Source: Candidatus Kosakonia sp. 282A-S69 (GTDB lineage Bacteria; Pseudomonadota; Gammaproteobacteria; Enterobacterales; Enterobacteriaceae). Taken from it: DNA of 64,000 nt. The stretch spans positions 1,458 through 65,457 of the forward strand of contig NZ_JAROAU010000004.1 of NCBI RefSeq assembly GCF_029433855.1. The letters run 5' to 3'. Shown here piece after piece: positions 36,365 through 46,581 of the stretch. Both the position numbers and the translations under genes were made by a program. Position 1 is the first letter of the stretch. Every line of letters starts with the position of its first letter. The notes beneath the pieces were generated by a model. That model was not told the DNA's origin and searched no databases. It saw nothing but the letters and a program-made list of their open reading frames with translations.

Positions 36365-37801
36365 TTACCGAGACGAAGGGGGAAGCGAGTCCCAACTGCC
36401 TGGCGCAAGCTGACGCTGAATCTCCGGGTAACGCTGCGGATTAAACACCGGCTCGACGCCGAGCTTACGCTGGCGCAGATAGTCGCCCGCCAGCAGTTTA
36501 ACCACCGGCGATAGCAGCAGGATGGCCGTCAGGTTAATCATCGCCATTAGCGCCATCACCACATCGGCGATATGCCAAATCAGCGGTACGCTGACTAACG
36601 AACCACACAGCACCATTAACACCACGATGCCCCGCAGCAGCAGGAGGTTGCTACGGCTGTTGCGGCCTAAAAAGATCAGGTTGTTTTCGGCATAGAGGTA
36701 GTTCGCAATAATTGAGGTAAAGGCGAACAGCAGCACAACCAGCGCGATAAACCCGGCGCTCCAGCTACCTGCAAGAGAGACCATCGCCTGCTGCATCAGC
36801 TGAATGCCGATAAGGCTGCTCTCTGCCGGCCCGCTACCTGCCAGCAGCAGCATCATCGCGCTGGCGGTACAGACCAAAAAGGTATCTGTCAGCACACCAA
36901 TCATCTGCACAATGCCCTGCGCAACGGGGTGGGGCGGGGAGGAGGCTGCCATCGCCGCGGCATTCGGCGAGGAGCCCATGCCGGCTTCGTTGGTCGACAT
37001 GCTGCGCTGAAACCCGCTGGTCATGGCCTGGCTCAGCGTCCAGGCCATGGTGCCGGTCGCCGCCTCTTGCCAGCCAAAAGCGCTTCTGAAAATGGTGATG
37101 AAGACCTCCGGTAGGAGGGTGGCATGCCAAAGGCTGATGCTGAAACTCACCGCGATCCATGCCAGCGCAATCAGCGGTACCATCCACTGCATCAGACGGG
37201 AGAGTACCGCCAGGCCGCGCGGCATAAACAGCAGGCAGCCCACCGCCAGCACCAGACCGGTAAGCGTGCCCGGCACCTGCCAGGCGAAGTGAACGGCGCG
37301 CGTCGCCACGCTCGATTGTATCGTGTTAAACACCAGCCCGTAGGCGAGGAGCAGGAAGATGGAGAAGAGCACGCCCATCCAGCGCATGCCGAGGCCGCGG
37401 GCCATATACCAGGCCGGGCCGCCGCGCAATCGGTTATTGGCATCGCGCTCTTTATAGAGCTGGGCCAGCGCGCACTCGGCGAAGCTGGTTGCCATGCTGA
37501 TAAGCGCCGCGACCCACATCCAGAAAATTGCGCCCGGGCCACCGGCGGTAAGGGCAAACGCTACACCCGCCAGGTTGCCGCTGCCTAATCGCGTCGCCAG
37601 GCTCAGGCAGAGCGCCTGCCATGAGGTGAGGGCGCCAGGCGGCACGCTGCGACCGCTTTTCAGACTTTTGCCAAAGTCGCGGAAAAAACGAAAGGGAACA
37701 AACAGGCTGCGAAATGCAAACCAGATACCCGCCGCTGCCAGCAGGTATACCATCAGCGATCCCCACAGGATCTCACTGATAAAAGAGAAAAATTCTGGCA
37801 T
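36365..37801 (-). CDS. yaaJ: Sodium:alanine/glycine symporter family (AGCS) transporter
   Basis: Predicted inner-membrane Na+/amino-acid symporter of the AGCS family with about ten or eleven membrane segments. Family motifs visible are LATRLGSGNLAGVAFA, GGPGAIFWMW, FNTIQSS and STNEAGMGSSPNAAA. With the ATG at 37801, which follows AGAGGG, it has 478 residues (476 in E. coli); the in-frame codon at 37867 would add 22 polar residues ahead of the first membrane segment. The first half matches E. coli YaaJ less closely than its neighbours do. The transported amino acid is not proven. Confidence 0.92.
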   Translation of the reverse strand: MPEFFSFISEILWGSLMVYLLAAAGIWFAFRSLFVPFRFFRDFGKSLKSGRSVPPGALTSWQALCLSLATRLGSGNLAGVAFALTAGGPGAIFWMWVAALISMATSFAECALAQLYKERDANNRLRGGPAWYMARGLGMRWMGVLFSIFLLLAYGLVFNTIQSSVATRAVHFAWQVPGTLTGLVLAVGCLLFMPRGLAVLSRLMQWMVPLIALAWIAVSFSISLWHATLLPEVFITIFRSAFGWQEAATGTMAWTLSQAMTSGFQRSMSTNEAGMGSSPNAAAMAASSPPHPVAQGIVQMIGVLTDTFLVCTASAMMLLLAGSGPAESSLIGIQLMQQAMVSLAGSWSAGFIALVVLLFAFTSIIANYLYAENNLIFLGRNSRSNLLLLRGIVVLMVLCGSLVSVPLIWHIADVVMALMAMINLTAILLLSPVVKLLAGDYLRQRKLGVEPVFNPQRYPEIQRQLAPGSWDSLPPSSR

Positions 37802-38100
37802 TAACAACCCTCTTGTCGATGCCGGGGAAGGGAACCTGCAATGGCACTTGTATAACTGACTTATCACTTCGCAGGCAATTAATCATGGAGTTTATCATAC
37901 AATGCCCCCTGCATTGTCTGCGGTTGCGCTGACAGGGCGTCGTGTTATCATCTTGCCAGACCGGTTACATCCCCCTAACAAGTATACTCGTCATACTTCT
38001 CGTTCAGGTGCGCTGGCAGCCTTTGCGCCCGACAAGCCATAAAGGCGTCATCGGTCTCGACGTGATTTATTCAGGGTATCGTTTAAAGAGAAACATTATC
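37802..38100. promoter_or_regulatory. Divergent yaaJ-talB regulatory gap
   Basis: About 300 non-coding bases between divergent genes. An open frame runs through it in phase with talB from 37942, but the extra 53 residues are not part of transaldolase. talB is a CreB target in E. coli; no perfect TTCAC-N6-TTCAC tag is present in this gap. Confidence 0.5.
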
Positions 38101-39054
38101 ATGACGGATAAATTGACCTCCCTGCGTCAGTACACAACAGTCGTGGCTGATACCGGAGATATCGCGGCAATGAAGCTCTATCAGCCGCAGGATGCAACAA
38201 CCAACCCTTCTCTGATCCTCGGGGCAGCCCAAATTCCGGAATACCGTAAGCTGATTGACGAAGCTGTGACCTGGGCGCGTAGCCAGAGCAGCGACCGCGC
38301 GCAGCAAGTGGTTGATGCAACTGACCGCCTGGCCGTTAACATCGGTCTGGAAATCCTCAAACTGATCCCGGGCCGTATCTCCACTGAAGTTGACGCGCGC
38401 CTCTCTTACGACACCGAAGGCTCCATCGCCAAAGCTAAACGCCTGATCAAAATGTATAACGATGCGGGCATCAGCAACGATCGTATTCTGATCAAGCTGG
38501 CCTCCACCTGGCAGGGCATTCGCGCAGCAGAACAGCTGGAAAAAGAGGGCATCAACTGTAACCTGACGCTGCTCTTCTCCTTCGCGCAAGCGCGTGCGTG
38601 TGCCGAAGCGGGTGTTTACCTGATCTCCCCGTTCGTGGGCCGTATTCTCGACTGGTACAAAGCCAACACTGACAAGAAAGAGTACGCACCGGCAGAAGAT
38701 CCGGGCGTGGTCTCCGTGAGCGAAATCTACCAGTATTACAAAGAGCATGGTTATGAAACCGTGGTGATGGGCGCAAGCTTCCGCAACACCGGCGAAATCA
38801 TTGAGCTGGCTGGCTGCGACCGTCTGACCATCGCTCCGGCACTGCTGAAAGAGCTTTCAGAAAGCGAAGGCGCGCTGGAGCGCAAACTGGTTTACACCGG
38901 CGAAGTGAAAGCGCGTCCGGAGCGCATCACTGAAGCGGAATTCCTGTGGCAGCACAACCAGGATCCGATGGCGGTGGATAAACTGGCGGACGGTATCCGC
39001 AAGTTTGCCGTTGACCAGGAAAAACTGGAAAAAATGATCGGCGATCTGCTGTAA
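38101..39054 (+). CDS. talB: Transaldolase B
   Basis: Pentose-phosphate pathway enzyme exchanging a dihydroxyacetone unit between sedoheptulose-7-phosphate and glyceraldehyde-3-phosphate. The Schiff-base lysine lies in [12 protein letters not shown] (residue 132), with DATTNPSLI near residue 30 and GASFRN near residue 225. The ATG at 38101 gives 317 residues, as in E. coli, starting [15 protein letters not shown] hairpin terminator lies just downstream. Confidence 0.97.
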   Translation: MTDKLTSLRQYTTVVADTGDIAAMKLYQPQDATTNPSLILGAAQIPEYRKLIDEAVTWARSQSSDRAQQVVDATDRLAVNIGLEILKLIPGRISTEVDARLSYDTEGSIAKAKRLIKMYNDAGISNDRILIKLASTWQGIRAAEQLEKEGINCNLTLLFSFAQARACAEAGVYLISPFVGRILDWYKANTDKKEYAPAEDPGVVSVSEIYQYYKEHGYETVVMGASFRNTGEIIELAGCDRLTIAPALLKELSESEGALERKLVYTGEVKARPERITEAEFLWQHNQDPMAVDKLADGIRKFAVDQEKLEKMIGDLL

Positions 39055-39060
39055 TCACCA

Positions 39061-39092
39061 GGCGTGGCCGGGCTCCCGGTCACGCTTCTTCT
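39061..39092 (+). terminator. talB terminator
   Basis: GCGTGGCCGG (39062-39071) pairs with CCGGTCACGC (39076-39085, one G-U pair), followed by TTCTTCTCT. Confidence 0.7.
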
Positions 39093-39160
39093 CTCCACTC
39101 TGTTTGCCTCTCCCTTCAGCGTGTATCATTCCGTAAACGGTTTTTCGCAACGGAATAATT

Positions 39161-39748
39161 ATGGACACACTACGTATTGGTTTAGTTTCGGTTTCCGATC
39201 GCGCCTCCAGCGGCGTTTATGAAGACAAAGGTTTACCCGCGCTTGAAGCGTGGCTGGCATCAGCCTTAACCACCCCTTTTCATATCGAAACGCGCCTTAT
39301 CCCTGACGAGCAGACCATCATCGAGCAGACCCTGTGTGAACTGGTGGATGAGATGAGTTGTCATCTGGTGCTGACCACCGGCGGAACCGGCCCGGCACGA
39401 CGCGATGTAACACCCGATGCCACTCTTGCCGTTGCCGATCGCGAGATGCCGGGCTTTGGCGAGCAGATGCGCCAAATTAGCCTCAACTTTGTCCCAACGG
39501 CTATCCTTTCGCGCCAGGTGGGGGTGATCCGTAAACAGGCACTGATCCTCAACCTGCCGGGCCAGCCGAAATCGATTAAAGAGACGCTCGAAGGGCTAAA
39601 AAGCGAGAGTGGTGAAGTGAAAGTGGCGGGGATTTTTGCCAGTGTACCGTATTGTGTACAGCTTCTTGATGGCCCCTATGTGGAAACCAATCCGCAAATG
39701 GTAGCAGCTTTTCGCCCTAAAAGCGCAAGGCGCGAAACTTTATCCTGA
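39161..39748 (+). CDS. mog: Molybdopterin adenylyltransferase
   Basis: Adenylylates molybdopterin, the step before metal insertion in molybdenum-cofactor synthesis. The MoCF-fold signatures VSVSDRASSGVYEDKG at the N-terminus and TTGGTGPARRDVTPDAT around residues 72-88 contain the MPT-binding residues. The 195 residues match E. coli in length. In E. coli satP follows; here a transporter gene lies between them. Confidence 0.97.
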   Translation: MDTLRIGLVSVSDRASSGVYEDKGLPALEAWLASALTTPFHIETRLIPDEQTIIEQTLCELVDEMSCHLVLTTGGTGPARRDVTPDATLAVADREMPGFGEQMRQISLNFVPTAILSRQVGVIRKQALILNLPGQPKSIKETLEGLKSESGEVKVAGIFASVPYCVQLLDGPYVETNPQMVAAFRPKSARRETLS

Positions 39749-39869
39749 AAGTAGCGCTTTCTGACATATGCGATCCCGACGGTGGCGTATTGATATTTTT
39801 ACGGTATAGTCATTTTTACTTTACATAAGCTTTAAAAATACAATCGTTCACTCTTATCAACGGTTCGCT

Positions 39870-41162
39870 ATGTCACATTACACACGCCCTCTGAATAAAC
39901 AGGATTATAAAACCCTGACCCTCGCCGCCCTCGGCGGGGCGCTGGAGTTTTACGATTTCATCATTTTCGTCTTCTTCGCCGCCGTGGTCGGGGAGCTCTT
40001 CTTCCCGGCTGATATTCCCGAGTGGCTGCGCCAGGTGCAGACCTTTGGTATTTTTGCCGCCGGTTATCTGGCGCGTCCGCTGGGCGGCATTGTGATGGCG
40101 CACTTCGGCGATCTGGTCGGGCGCAAGAAGATGTTCACCCTTAGTATTCTGCTGATGGCGCTGCCCACGCTGCCGACCTATGCCTCAATGGGCATTGTCG
40201 CGCCGCTGCTGCTGCTGTTGATGCGCGTGTTGCAGGGCGCAGCGATTGGAGGCGAAGTGCCAGGGGCATGGGTATTTGTCGCCGAGCATGTTCCGGCGCG
40301 TCGCATTGGTATCGCCTGCGGCACGCTGACGGCGGGCTTAACGGTCGGCATCCTGCTGGGGTCGGTGGTTGCCACGCTGGTCAATACCAGCATGACGCAG
40401 CAAGCGATCCACGATGGCGGCTGGCGTCTCCCCTTCCTGCTCGGCGGTGCGTTCGGGCTGGTGGCAATGTATTTACGCCGTTGGTTGCGTGAGACCCCCA
40501 TCTTCCTTGAGATGCAGCAGCGCAAAGCGTTGGCGCAGGAGCTGCCGGTAAAAGCGGTGGTGTTGAAGCACAAAAAAGCGGTGGTGGTCTCGATGCTGCT
40601 GACCTGGCTGCTCTCGGCCGGGATTGTGGTGGTGATTCTGATGTCGCCAGTCTGGCTACAAAAGCAGTATGGTTTCGCGCCCGCTCTGACCTTACAGGCA
40701 AACAGCATCGCCACGGTTATGCTCTGTTTCGGATGCCTCGCGGCCGGCCTGTTAGTCGATCGCTTCGGTGCCAGCCGCACCTTTATTGTCGGTAGCCTGC
40801 TGCTCGCCGCGGCCAGCTGGCTCTTCTATCACCGCGTGGGCAGCCACCCGGAACAACTCTTTATGCTTTATGGTCTGGTCGGGTTATGCGTCGGCGTTGT
40901 GGGCGCTGTGCCCTATGTGATGGTGCGCGCTTTTCCGGCGGAAGTGCGTTTTACCGGCATCTCCTTCTCCTACAACGTCTCTTATGCCATCTTCGGCGGG
41001 CTGACGCCGATTGCGGTCACGATGTTGATGAGCGTCTCGCCGATGGCACCAGCCTGGTACGTGCTGGCACTCTCATTAATGGGGCTGGGCTTAGGCATAT
41101 GGCTGCGTCAGGATCTGCATCACGCCGATAGCGTGGCGGAGACTCCGCTGCAATCGTTATAA
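39870..41162 (+). CDS. MFS transporter, metabolite:H+ symporter (MHS) type
   Basis: A 430-residue polytopic protein with about twelve membrane segments. ALGGALEFYDFIIFVFF at the N-terminus, GDLVGRKK in the first cytoplasmic loop, and MRVLQGAAIGGEVPGAWVF are the hallmarks of the MHS branch (ProP, KgtP, ShiA, citrate carriers). The substrate cannot be read from sequence; an organic acid or betaine is typical of the branch. The gene is absent from this position in E. coli, sits 121 bases after mog and is closed by a bidirectional terminator shared with satP. Its base composition resembles its neighbours, so any acquisition is old. Confidence 0.85.
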   Translation: MSHYTRPLNKQDYKTLTLAALGGALEFYDFIIFVFFAAVVGELFFPADIPEWLRQVQTFGIFAAGYLARPLGGIVMAHFGDLVGRKKMFTLSILLMALPTLPTYASMGIVAPLLLLLMRVLQGAAIGGEVPGAWVFVAEHVPARRIGIACGTLTAGLTVGILLGSVVATLVNTSMTQQAIHDGGWRLPFLLGGAFGLVAMYLRRWLRETPIFLEMQQRKALAQELPVKAVVLKHKKAVVVSMLLTWLLSAGIVVVILMSPVWLQKQYGFAPALTLQANSIATVMLCFGCLAAGLLVDRFGASRTFIVGSLLLAAASWLFYHRVGSHPEQLFMLYGLVGLCVGVVGAVPYVMVRAFPAEVRFTGISFSYNVSYAIFGGLTPIAVTMLMSVSPMAPAWYVLALSLMGLGLGIWLRQDLHHADSVAETPLQSL

Positions 41163-41192
41163 AAAAACGGAGCCTGAAGGCTCCGTTTTTTA
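41162..41192. terminator. Bidirectional terminator MFS gene/satP
   Basis: A6-CGGAGCC (to 41174), loop TGAA, GGCTCCG-T6 (41179-41191). The A and T tracts on both sides suit the two convergent genes. Confidence 0.9.
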
Positions 41193-41211
41193 ATGCGCTC
41201 ACTTAATAAAA

Positions 41212-41778
41212 TCAGTGTTTTTCGCCAATTGGCAGCACGGTGCGGCCAAATTGTTCGTTCAGCACTTCGCCCATCGCCAGGTAGATAGCGCTGGCACCGC
41301 AGACGAGGCCAATCCAGCCTGCGATATGGACGATGTTTTCGTTATCCGCCAGATGTCCCACCGCCAGCAGCGCAAACAGCACCGTCAGGCTCAGGAAGAC
41401 AAACTGCAGCATGCGCGCGCTCTTCAGCGTGCCGAAGAACATGAACAGGGTAAAGACACCCCAGATGGCTAAATAGACGCCGAGGAAGTGGCCGTTGGTC
41501 GCCTCCGTCAGCCCCATTTTCGGGAACAACAGAATCGCTACCAGCGTCAACCAGAAAGAACCGTAAGAGGTAAAGGCCGTTAAACCGAAGGTGTTGCCTT
41601 TTTTGTACTCAAGCAGGCCGGCAAAAATCTGTGCGATACCACCATAGAAAATGCCCATCGCCAGGATAATGACATCCATCGGGAATAAACCAATATTATG
41701 CAGGTTAAGCAGAATAGTGGTCATGCCGAAGCCCATTAAGCCCAGCGGAGCCGGATTAGCCAACTTAGTGTTGCCCAT
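41212..41778 (-). CDS. satP: Succinate-acetate/proton symporter SatP
   Basis: Inner-membrane acetate and succinate uptake protein of the AceTr/GPR1-FUN34-YaaH family with six membrane segments. The family signature NPAPLGLMGFG is at residues 8-18, followed by GGIAQIFAGLLEYKKGNTFG. The 188 residues match E. coli. On the minus strand it shares a terminator with the neighbouring transporter. The E. coli genes yaaW and yaaI that follow upstream are missing, so the satP start faces the dnaK control region. Confidence 0.96.
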   Translation of the reverse strand: MGNTKLANPAPLGLMGFGMTTILLNLHNIGLFPMDVIILAMGIFYGGIAQIFAGLLEYKKGNTFGLTAFTSYGSFWLTLVAILLFPKMGLTEATNGHFLGVYLAIWGVFTLFMFFGTLKSARMLQFVFLSLTVLFALLAVGHLADNENIVHIAGWIGLVCGASAIYLAMGEVLNEQFGRTVLPIGEKH

Positions 41779-41902
41779 AATTCCTCAAAAGAATCAATTG
41801 ATAAAGGGGAGAAATAATTACCCCGCGGGCGTTTTCTGCAAGCGGGGCGCGGCATCATAAATAGCGCTACCTGGCCTGTCTATGATCTGAACAGGTGGAA
41901 AT

Positions 41903-41916
41903 TAAAAAATTTTTTA
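41903..41916. other. A6T6 palindrome upstream of the dnaK promoter
   Basis: TAAAAAATTTTTTA, a perfect 14-bp palindrome of the strongly bent A-tract type, ends 11 bases before the heat-shock -35 element. It may act as a curved-DNA or UP-like element. Confidence 0.5.
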
Positions 41917-41925
41917 TTGCCTCCC

Positions 41926-41956
41926 CCCTTGATGCGCGGCGCGGCGACCCCATCTT
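41926..41956 (+). promoter_or_regulatory. Sigma-32 heat-shock promoter of dnaKJ
   Basis: CCCTTGATG (-35) and CCCCATCTT (-10) separated by the 13-15 bases typical of sigma-32 promoters. It matches the E. coli dnaK P1 promoter closely. A leader of about 115 bases follows before dnaK. Confidence 0.92.
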
Positions 41957-42077
41957 GTAGTCAACCGCATTTTGTGGGCCTGCAAAAAAATCAATACAGG
42001 GCAGTTGAAACCGTGAGGTTTGCCCTTATTACAGGTTCACAACCAGCTGATGACGAATTTTTAGTGGAGACGTTTAG

Positions 42078-44003
42078 ATGGGTAAAATTATTGGTATCGA
42101 CCTTGGGACAACCAACTCTTGTGTAGCCATCATGGACGGGGCTCAGGCGCGCGTGCTTGAGAACGCTGAGGGCGATCGCACCACGCCTTCCATTATTGCG
42201 TACACACAGGATGGCGAGACTCTGGTAGGTCAGCCGGCTAAACGTCAGGCAGTGACGAACCCGCAAAACACGCTGTTTGCGATCAAGCGCCTGATTGGCC
42301 GTCGCTTCCAGGACGAAGAAGTCCAGCGTGACGTATCTATCATGCCTTACAAAATCATGGCAGCCGACAACGGCGACGCCTGGATTGATGTGAAAGGCAA
42401 CAAAATGGCACCGCCGCAGATCTCTGCTGAAGTGCTGAAAAAAATGAAGAAAACAGCGGAAGATTACCTGGGTGAACCGGTAACTGAAGCCGTTATCACC
42501 GTTCCGGCTTACTTTAACGATGCGCAGCGTCAGGCGACCAAAGACGCCGGCCGTATCGCGGGCCTGGAAGTAAAACGTATTATCAACGAACCGACAGCGG
42601 CAGCGCTGGCTTACGGTCTGGATAAAGAGACCGGTAACCGCACTATCGCGGTATACGACCTGGGCGGCGGTACCTTCGATATCTCCATCATTGAAATCGA
42701 CGATGTTGATGGCGAAAAAACCTTCGAAGTACTGGCGACTAACGGTGATACCCACCTCGGTGGTGAAGATTTCGACAGCCGTCTGATTAACTACCTGGTG
42801 GAAGAGTTCAAGAAAGATCAGGGTATCGATCTGCGCAACGATCCGCTGGCAATGCAGCGCCTGAAAGAAGCGGCAGAGAAAGCAAAAATCGAGCTCTCTT
42901 CAGCACAGCAGACCGACGTGAACCTGCCGTACATCACCGCAGACGCGACCGGTCCGAAACACATGAACATCAAAGTGACTCGCGCGAAACTGGAAAGCCT
43001 GGTCGAAGACCTGGTAAGCCGTTCTATCGAGCCGCTGAAAGTTGCGCTGCAGGATGCGGGCCTCTCCGTTTCTGACATCAACGACGTGATTCTGGTCGGT
43101 GGCCAGACCCGTATGCCGATGGTGCAGAAAAAAGTGGCTGAGTTCTTCGGCAAAGATCCGCGTAAAGATGTGAACCCGGATGAAGCAGTGGCTATCGGTG
43201 CTGCGGTTCAGGGCGGCGTTCTGACCGGTGAAGTTAAAGACGTTCTGCTGCTGGACGTTACCCCGCTGTCGCTGGGTATCGAAACCATGGGCGGCGTGAT
43301 GACTCCGCTGATCAACAAAAACACCACCATCCCGACCAAGCACAGCCAGGTGTTCTCTACTGCGGAAGACAACCAGTCTGCGGTAACCATCCATGTACTG
43401 CAGGGTGAGCGTAAACGCGCCTCCGATAACAAATCGCTGGGCCAGTTCAACCTCGATGGTATTAACCCGGCGCCGCGCGGCATGCCGCAGATCGAAGTGA
43501 CCTTCGATATCGACGCCGATGGTATTCTGCACGTCTCTGCGAAAGACAAGAATACCAACCGTGAGCAGAAGATCACCATCAAGGCATCTTCTGGTCTGAA
43601 CGAGGATGAAATCCAGAAAATGGTACGTGACGCGGAAGCGAACGCCGAGTCTGACCGTAAGTTCGAAGAGCTGGTACAGACCCGTAACCAGGGCGATCAT
43701 CTGCTGCACAGCACCCGCAAGCAGGTTGAAGAAGCAGGCGACAAACTGCCGGCTGAAGATAAAACGGCAATCGAGTCCGCGCTGAGCGAGCTGGAAACCG
43801 CGCTGAAAGGCGAAGACAAAGCGGCCATCGACGCCAAAATGCAGGCGCTGGCTCAGGTTTCCCAGAAACTGATGGAAATCGCCCAGCAGCAGCACGCACA
43901 GCAGCAGGCAGGCGGCGCTGACGCTTCTGCGAACAACGCCAACGCGGCGAAAGATGACGACGTAGTTGACGCCGAGTTCGAAGAAGTTAAAGACAAAAAA
44001 TAA
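42078..44003 (+). CDS. dnaK: Hsp70 chaperone DnaK
   Basis: Central ATP-dependent chaperone; with DnaJ and GrpE it folds proteins and also controls sigma-32 stability. The nucleotide-binding domain shows [12 protein letters not shown] at residues 5-16, [13 protein letters not shown] near residue 192 and [10 protein letters not shown] near residue 341. The linker [13 protein letters not shown] leads to the substrate-binding domain, and the lid ends [14 protein letters not shown]. At 641 residues it is three longer than E. coli, the extra residues lying in the Gln/Ala-rich tail. A sigma-32 promoter lies upstream. Confidence 0.99.
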   Translation: MGKIIGIDLGTTNSCVAIMDGAQARVLENAEGDRTTPSIIAYTQDGETLVGQPAKRQAVTNPQNTLFAIKRLIGRRFQDEEVQRDVSIMPYKIMAADNGDAWIDVKGNKMAPPQISAEVLKKMKKTAEDYLGEPVTEAVITVPAYFNDAQRQATKDAGRIAGLEVKRIINEPTAAALAYGLDKETGNRTIAVYDLGGGTFDISIIEIDDVDGEKTFEVLATNGDTHLGGEDFDSRLINYLVEEFKKDQGIDLRNDPLAMQRLKEAAEKAKIELSSAQQTDVNLPYITADATGPKHMNIKVTRAKLESLVEDLVSRSIEPLKVALQDAGLSVSDINDVILVGGQTRMPMVQKKVAEFFGKDPRKDVNPDEAVAIGAAVQGGVLTGEVKDVLLLDVTPLSLGIETMGGVMTPLINKNTTIPTKHSQVFSTAEDNQSAVTIHVLQGERKRASDNKSLGQFNLDGINPAPRGMPQIEVTFDIDADGILHVSAKDKNTNREQKITIKASSGLNEDEIQKMVRDAEANAESDRKFEELVQTRNQGDHLLHSTRKQVEEAGDKLPAEDKTAIESALSELETALKGEDKAAIDAKMQALAQVSQKLMEIAQQQHAQQQAGGADASANNANAAKDDDVVDAEFEEVKDKK

Positions 44004-44029
44004 TCGCCCTTATGCAGGGTAGATAACCA

Positions 44030-44062
44030 GCACGGGCGTCGGAGTTTTCTCCACGCCCGTGC
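44030..44062 (+). ncRNA. Strong hairpin in the dnaK-dnaJ gap
   Basis: GCACGGGCGT (44030-44039) pairs with ACGCCCGTGC (44053-44062), and inside it GGAG pairs with CTCC around TTTT: a 14-bp stem with one bulged base in an 85-base gap. It is likely an intercistronic stabiliser or attenuator. E. coli has a reported small RNA (tpke11) in the corresponding gap; whether this is its counterpart is uncertain. Confidence 0.45.
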
Positions 44063-44088
44063 TCGTATGTTAAGGGGCAGATAAACCG

Positions 44089-45228
44089 ATGGCGAAGCAA
44101 GATTATTACGAGATTCTCGGCGTGTCGAAAACCGCCGAAGAGTCTGAGATCAAAAAGGCCTACCGACGCCTGGCCATGAAATTTCACCCGGACCGCAACC
44201 AGGGCGATAAAGAGGCCGAAAGCAAATTCAAAGAGATCAACGAAGCCTATAAGGTTCTGACCGATCCCCAGAAACGCGCGGCGTACGATCAGTACGGCCA
44301 TGCGGCCTTTGAGCAGGGCGGCGGCGGCGGTGGGTACGGCGGCGGCTTTGGCGGCGGTGCCGACTTTAGCGACATCTTTGGCGATGTCTTTGGCGACATC
44401 TTCGGTGGCGGTCGTGGCCGTCAACGCGCGGCGCGTGGCGCCGACCTGCGTTACACCATGGAGCTGACGCTGGAAGAAGCGGTACGCGGTGTAACGAAAG
44501 AGATCCGCATTCCGACGCTGGAAGAGTGTGACATCTGCCACGGCAGCGGCGCAAAAGCGGGTACGCAGCCGCAGACCTGTCCGACCTGTCACGGCTCCGG
44601 TCAGGTTCAGATGCGCCAGGGCTTCTTTGCCGTACAGCAGACCTGTCCACACTGTCAGGGCCGCGGTACGCTGATTAAAGATCCGTGCAATAAATGCCAC
44701 GGCCACGGCCGCGTTGAGAAATCCAAAACCCTCTCCGTGAAGATCCCGGCAGGGGTGGACACCGGCGATCGTATTCGTCTGAGCGGCGAAGGCGAAGCGG
44801 GCGAGCACGGCGCGCCGGCGGGCGATCTCTACGTTCAGGTGCAGGTGAAACAGCACCCGATCTTTGAGCGCGAAGGTAATAACCTCTACTGCGAAGTGCC
44901 GATCAACTTTGCCATGGCGGCGCTGGGCGGCGAAATCGAAGTGCCGACGCTGGATGGTCGCGTGAAGCTGAAAGTGCCGAGCGAAACGCAAACCGGCAAG
45001 CTGTTCCGCATGCGCGGTAAAGGCGTGAAATCCGTGCGTGGCGGCGCGCAGGGCGATCTGCTGTGCCGCGTAGTCGTAGAGACACCGGTCGGCCTGAACG
45101 AGAAACAGAAGCAGCTGCTGCAGGATCTGCAGGACAGCTTTGGTGGCCCGACGGGGGAAAATAATAGCCCGCGCTCCAAAAGCTTCTTCGATGGCGTCAA
45201 AAAATTCTTCGACGATCTGACGCGCTAA
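44089..45228 (+). CDS. dnaJ: Hsp40 co-chaperone DnaJ
   Basis: J-domain co-chaperone that stimulates DnaK ATPase and delivers substrates. The J domain (1-70) contains the HPD motif at residues 33-35. A Gly/Phe-rich region with repeated [13 protein letters not shown] follows, then four CxxCxGxG-type zinc repeats ([32 protein letters not shown]), and C-terminal substrate-binding domains. Length 379 residues against 376 in E. coli. It is 85 bases downstream of dnaK, with a stable hairpin in the gap and AAGGGG before the start. Confidence 0.98.
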   Translation: MAKQDYYEILGVSKTAEESEIKKAYRRLAMKFHPDRNQGDKEAESKFKEINEAYKVLTDPQKRAAYDQYGHAAFEQGGGGGGYGGGFGGGADFSDIFGDVFGDIFGGGRGRQRAARGADLRYTMELTLEEAVRGVTKEIRIPTLEECDICHGSGAKAGTQPQTCPTCHGSGQVQMRQGFFAVQQTCPHCQGRGTLIKDPCNKCHGHGRVEKSKTLSVKIPAGVDTGDRIRLSGEGEAGEHGAPAGDLYVQVQVKQHPIFEREGNNLYCEVPINFAMAALGGEIEVPTLDGRVKLKVPSETQTGKLFRMRGKGVKSVRGGAQGDLLCRVVVETPVGLNEKQKQLLQDLQDSFGGPTGENNSPRSKSFFDGVKKFFDDLTR

Positions 45229-45253
45229 GCGTCCCGCATCTACTCTCTTTATC

Positions 45254-45280
45254 AAACCCGGCGTTGCCGGGTTTTTTTTG
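45254..45280 (+). terminator. dnaKJ terminator
   Basis: AACCCGGC (45255-45262), loop GTT, GCCGGGTT, then a run of T to 45279. A canonical rho-independent terminator. Confidence 0.92.
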
Positions 45281-45394
45281 CCCGCTCGCATGCCTCGGAA
45301 AAACAGAGCTGATAAGCAACAATAATCTGTTTTTAACGAAGAGTAACCGGGCGTAAGATAGCCGCCACGACGTTACAGGGAGTGGGAGAATCCG

Positions 45395-46564
45395 ATGAAG
45401 TTTTTACACCGTTTTTTAAATAGCGATGCCTCAGGTGGCATTGTGCTGATTTTGGCCGCCGCGTTGGCCATGCTCTGCGCTAACCTCGGCGCGACGCAGG
45501 CGCTTTACAGCTCCTTCTTACAGACTCCGGTCCAGCTGAAAGTGGGATCGCTTGAGATTAACAAAGACATGCTGTTGTGGATTAACGATGCGCTGATGGC
45601 GATCTTTTTCCTGATGGTCGGTCTGGAAGTGAAATATGAGCTGGTTGAGGGAACGCTCGCCAGCCGCCAGCAGGCGGTATTCCCGGTGATTGCCGCGCTG
45701 GGGGGCATGGTCGCACCCGCGCTGATCTTCCTGCTATTTAATGGTCATAACCCGCTGGCAAGCCACGGCTGGGCCATTCCTACCGCGACAGATATTGCTT
45801 TTGCCCTTGGCGTGCTGGCGCTGTTAGGTAACCGCGTCCCGCCGGTACTAAAAGTGTTTTTGATGGCGCTGGCGATCATTGACGATCTCGGCGCGATTGT
45901 GATTATTGCGCTGTTCTACACCAGCGATCTCTCGACCCTCGCGCTGGGGGTTGCCGCGACCGCTATCGCCGTGCTGGCAATCATGAACGCGCTCAACGTG
46001 CGCCGCATCGGTATCTATATGTTAGTGGGCGTCGTGCTGTGGACGGCGGTGCTGAAATCCGGGGTGCATGCCACGCTTGCGGGCGTTATCGTCGGCTTCT
46101 TTGTGCCGCTGAAGAAAGAGAATGGCGTGTCGCCGTTACATCAGTTGAGCGATGCGATCAGCCCGTGGGTCGCCTGGCTTATTCTACCGCTGTTTGCTTT
46201 TGCTAACGCCGGGGTCTCTCTCAACGGTATGTCGCTCTCCGGCCTGACTGATGTGCTGCCGCTGGGGATTATTGCCGGTCTGGTGATCGGTAAACCGCTC
46301 GGCATTTCGCTCTTCTGCTGGCTGGCGCTGCGTCTGAAACTGGCGAAGCTGCCGCACGGCGCGGTGTTTAAGCAGATTATGGCGGTTGGCGTGCTGTGCG
46401 GCATTGGCTTTACCATGTCGATCTTTATCTCGTCACTCGCCTTTGGCGATGCCCATGCCGATATGATCGCCTGGAGCAAGCTGGGCATTCTCGCCGGCTC
46501 GGTTATCTCGGCCGTGGTGGGTTACTGCTTGCTGCGCACGCGCATTCTCCGCCCGGCGCAGTAA
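45395..46564 (+). CDS. nhaA: Na+/H+ antiporter NhaA
   Basis: Electrogenic 2H+/Na+ antiporter of the inner membrane with twelve membrane segments. The functional aspartates are visible: one in [11 protein letters not shown] (residue about 133) and the pair in [11 protein letters not shown] (about 163-164); the pH-sensing region includes [10 protein letters not shown]. The 389 residues compare with 388 in E. coli. nhaR follows 17 bases downstream and is its activator. The hokC/mokC toxin locus that precedes nhaA in E. coli is absent. Confidence 0.97.
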   Translation: MKFLHRFLNSDASGGIVLILAAALAMLCANLGATQALYSSFLQTPVQLKVGSLEINKDMLLWINDALMAIFFLMVGLEVKYELVEGTLASRQQAVFPVIAALGGMVAPALIFLLFNGHNPLASHGWAIPTATDIAFALGVLALLGNRVPPVLKVFLMALAIIDDLGAIVIIALFYTSDLSTLALGVAATAIAVLAIMNALNVRRIGIYMLVGVVLWTAVLKSGVHATLAGVIVGFFVPLKKENGVSPLHQLSDAISPWVAWLILPLFAFANAGVSLNGMSLSGLTDVLPLGIIAGLVIGKPLGISLFCWLALRLKLAKLPHGAVFKQIMAVGVLCGIGFTMSIFISSLAFGDAHADMIAWSKLGILAGSVISAVVGYCLLRTRILRPAQ

Positions 46565-46581
46565 CGCAGAGGTAAAGCGCC

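Noticed and set aside
37942..38100. 53-residue N-terminal extension of TalB
   Set aside because: Transaldolase B begins at the ATG at 38101 in E. coli; the extension lies in promoter DNA.
37802..38100. Cre tag upstream of talB
   Set aside because: talB belongs to the Cre regulon in E. coli, but no TTCAC-N6-TTCAC pair is found in this gap.
42900..45291. 331- and 434-codon minus-strand frames antisense to dnaK and dnaJ
   Set aside because: Shadows of strongly codon-biased, highly expressed genes; no start signals or homology seen.
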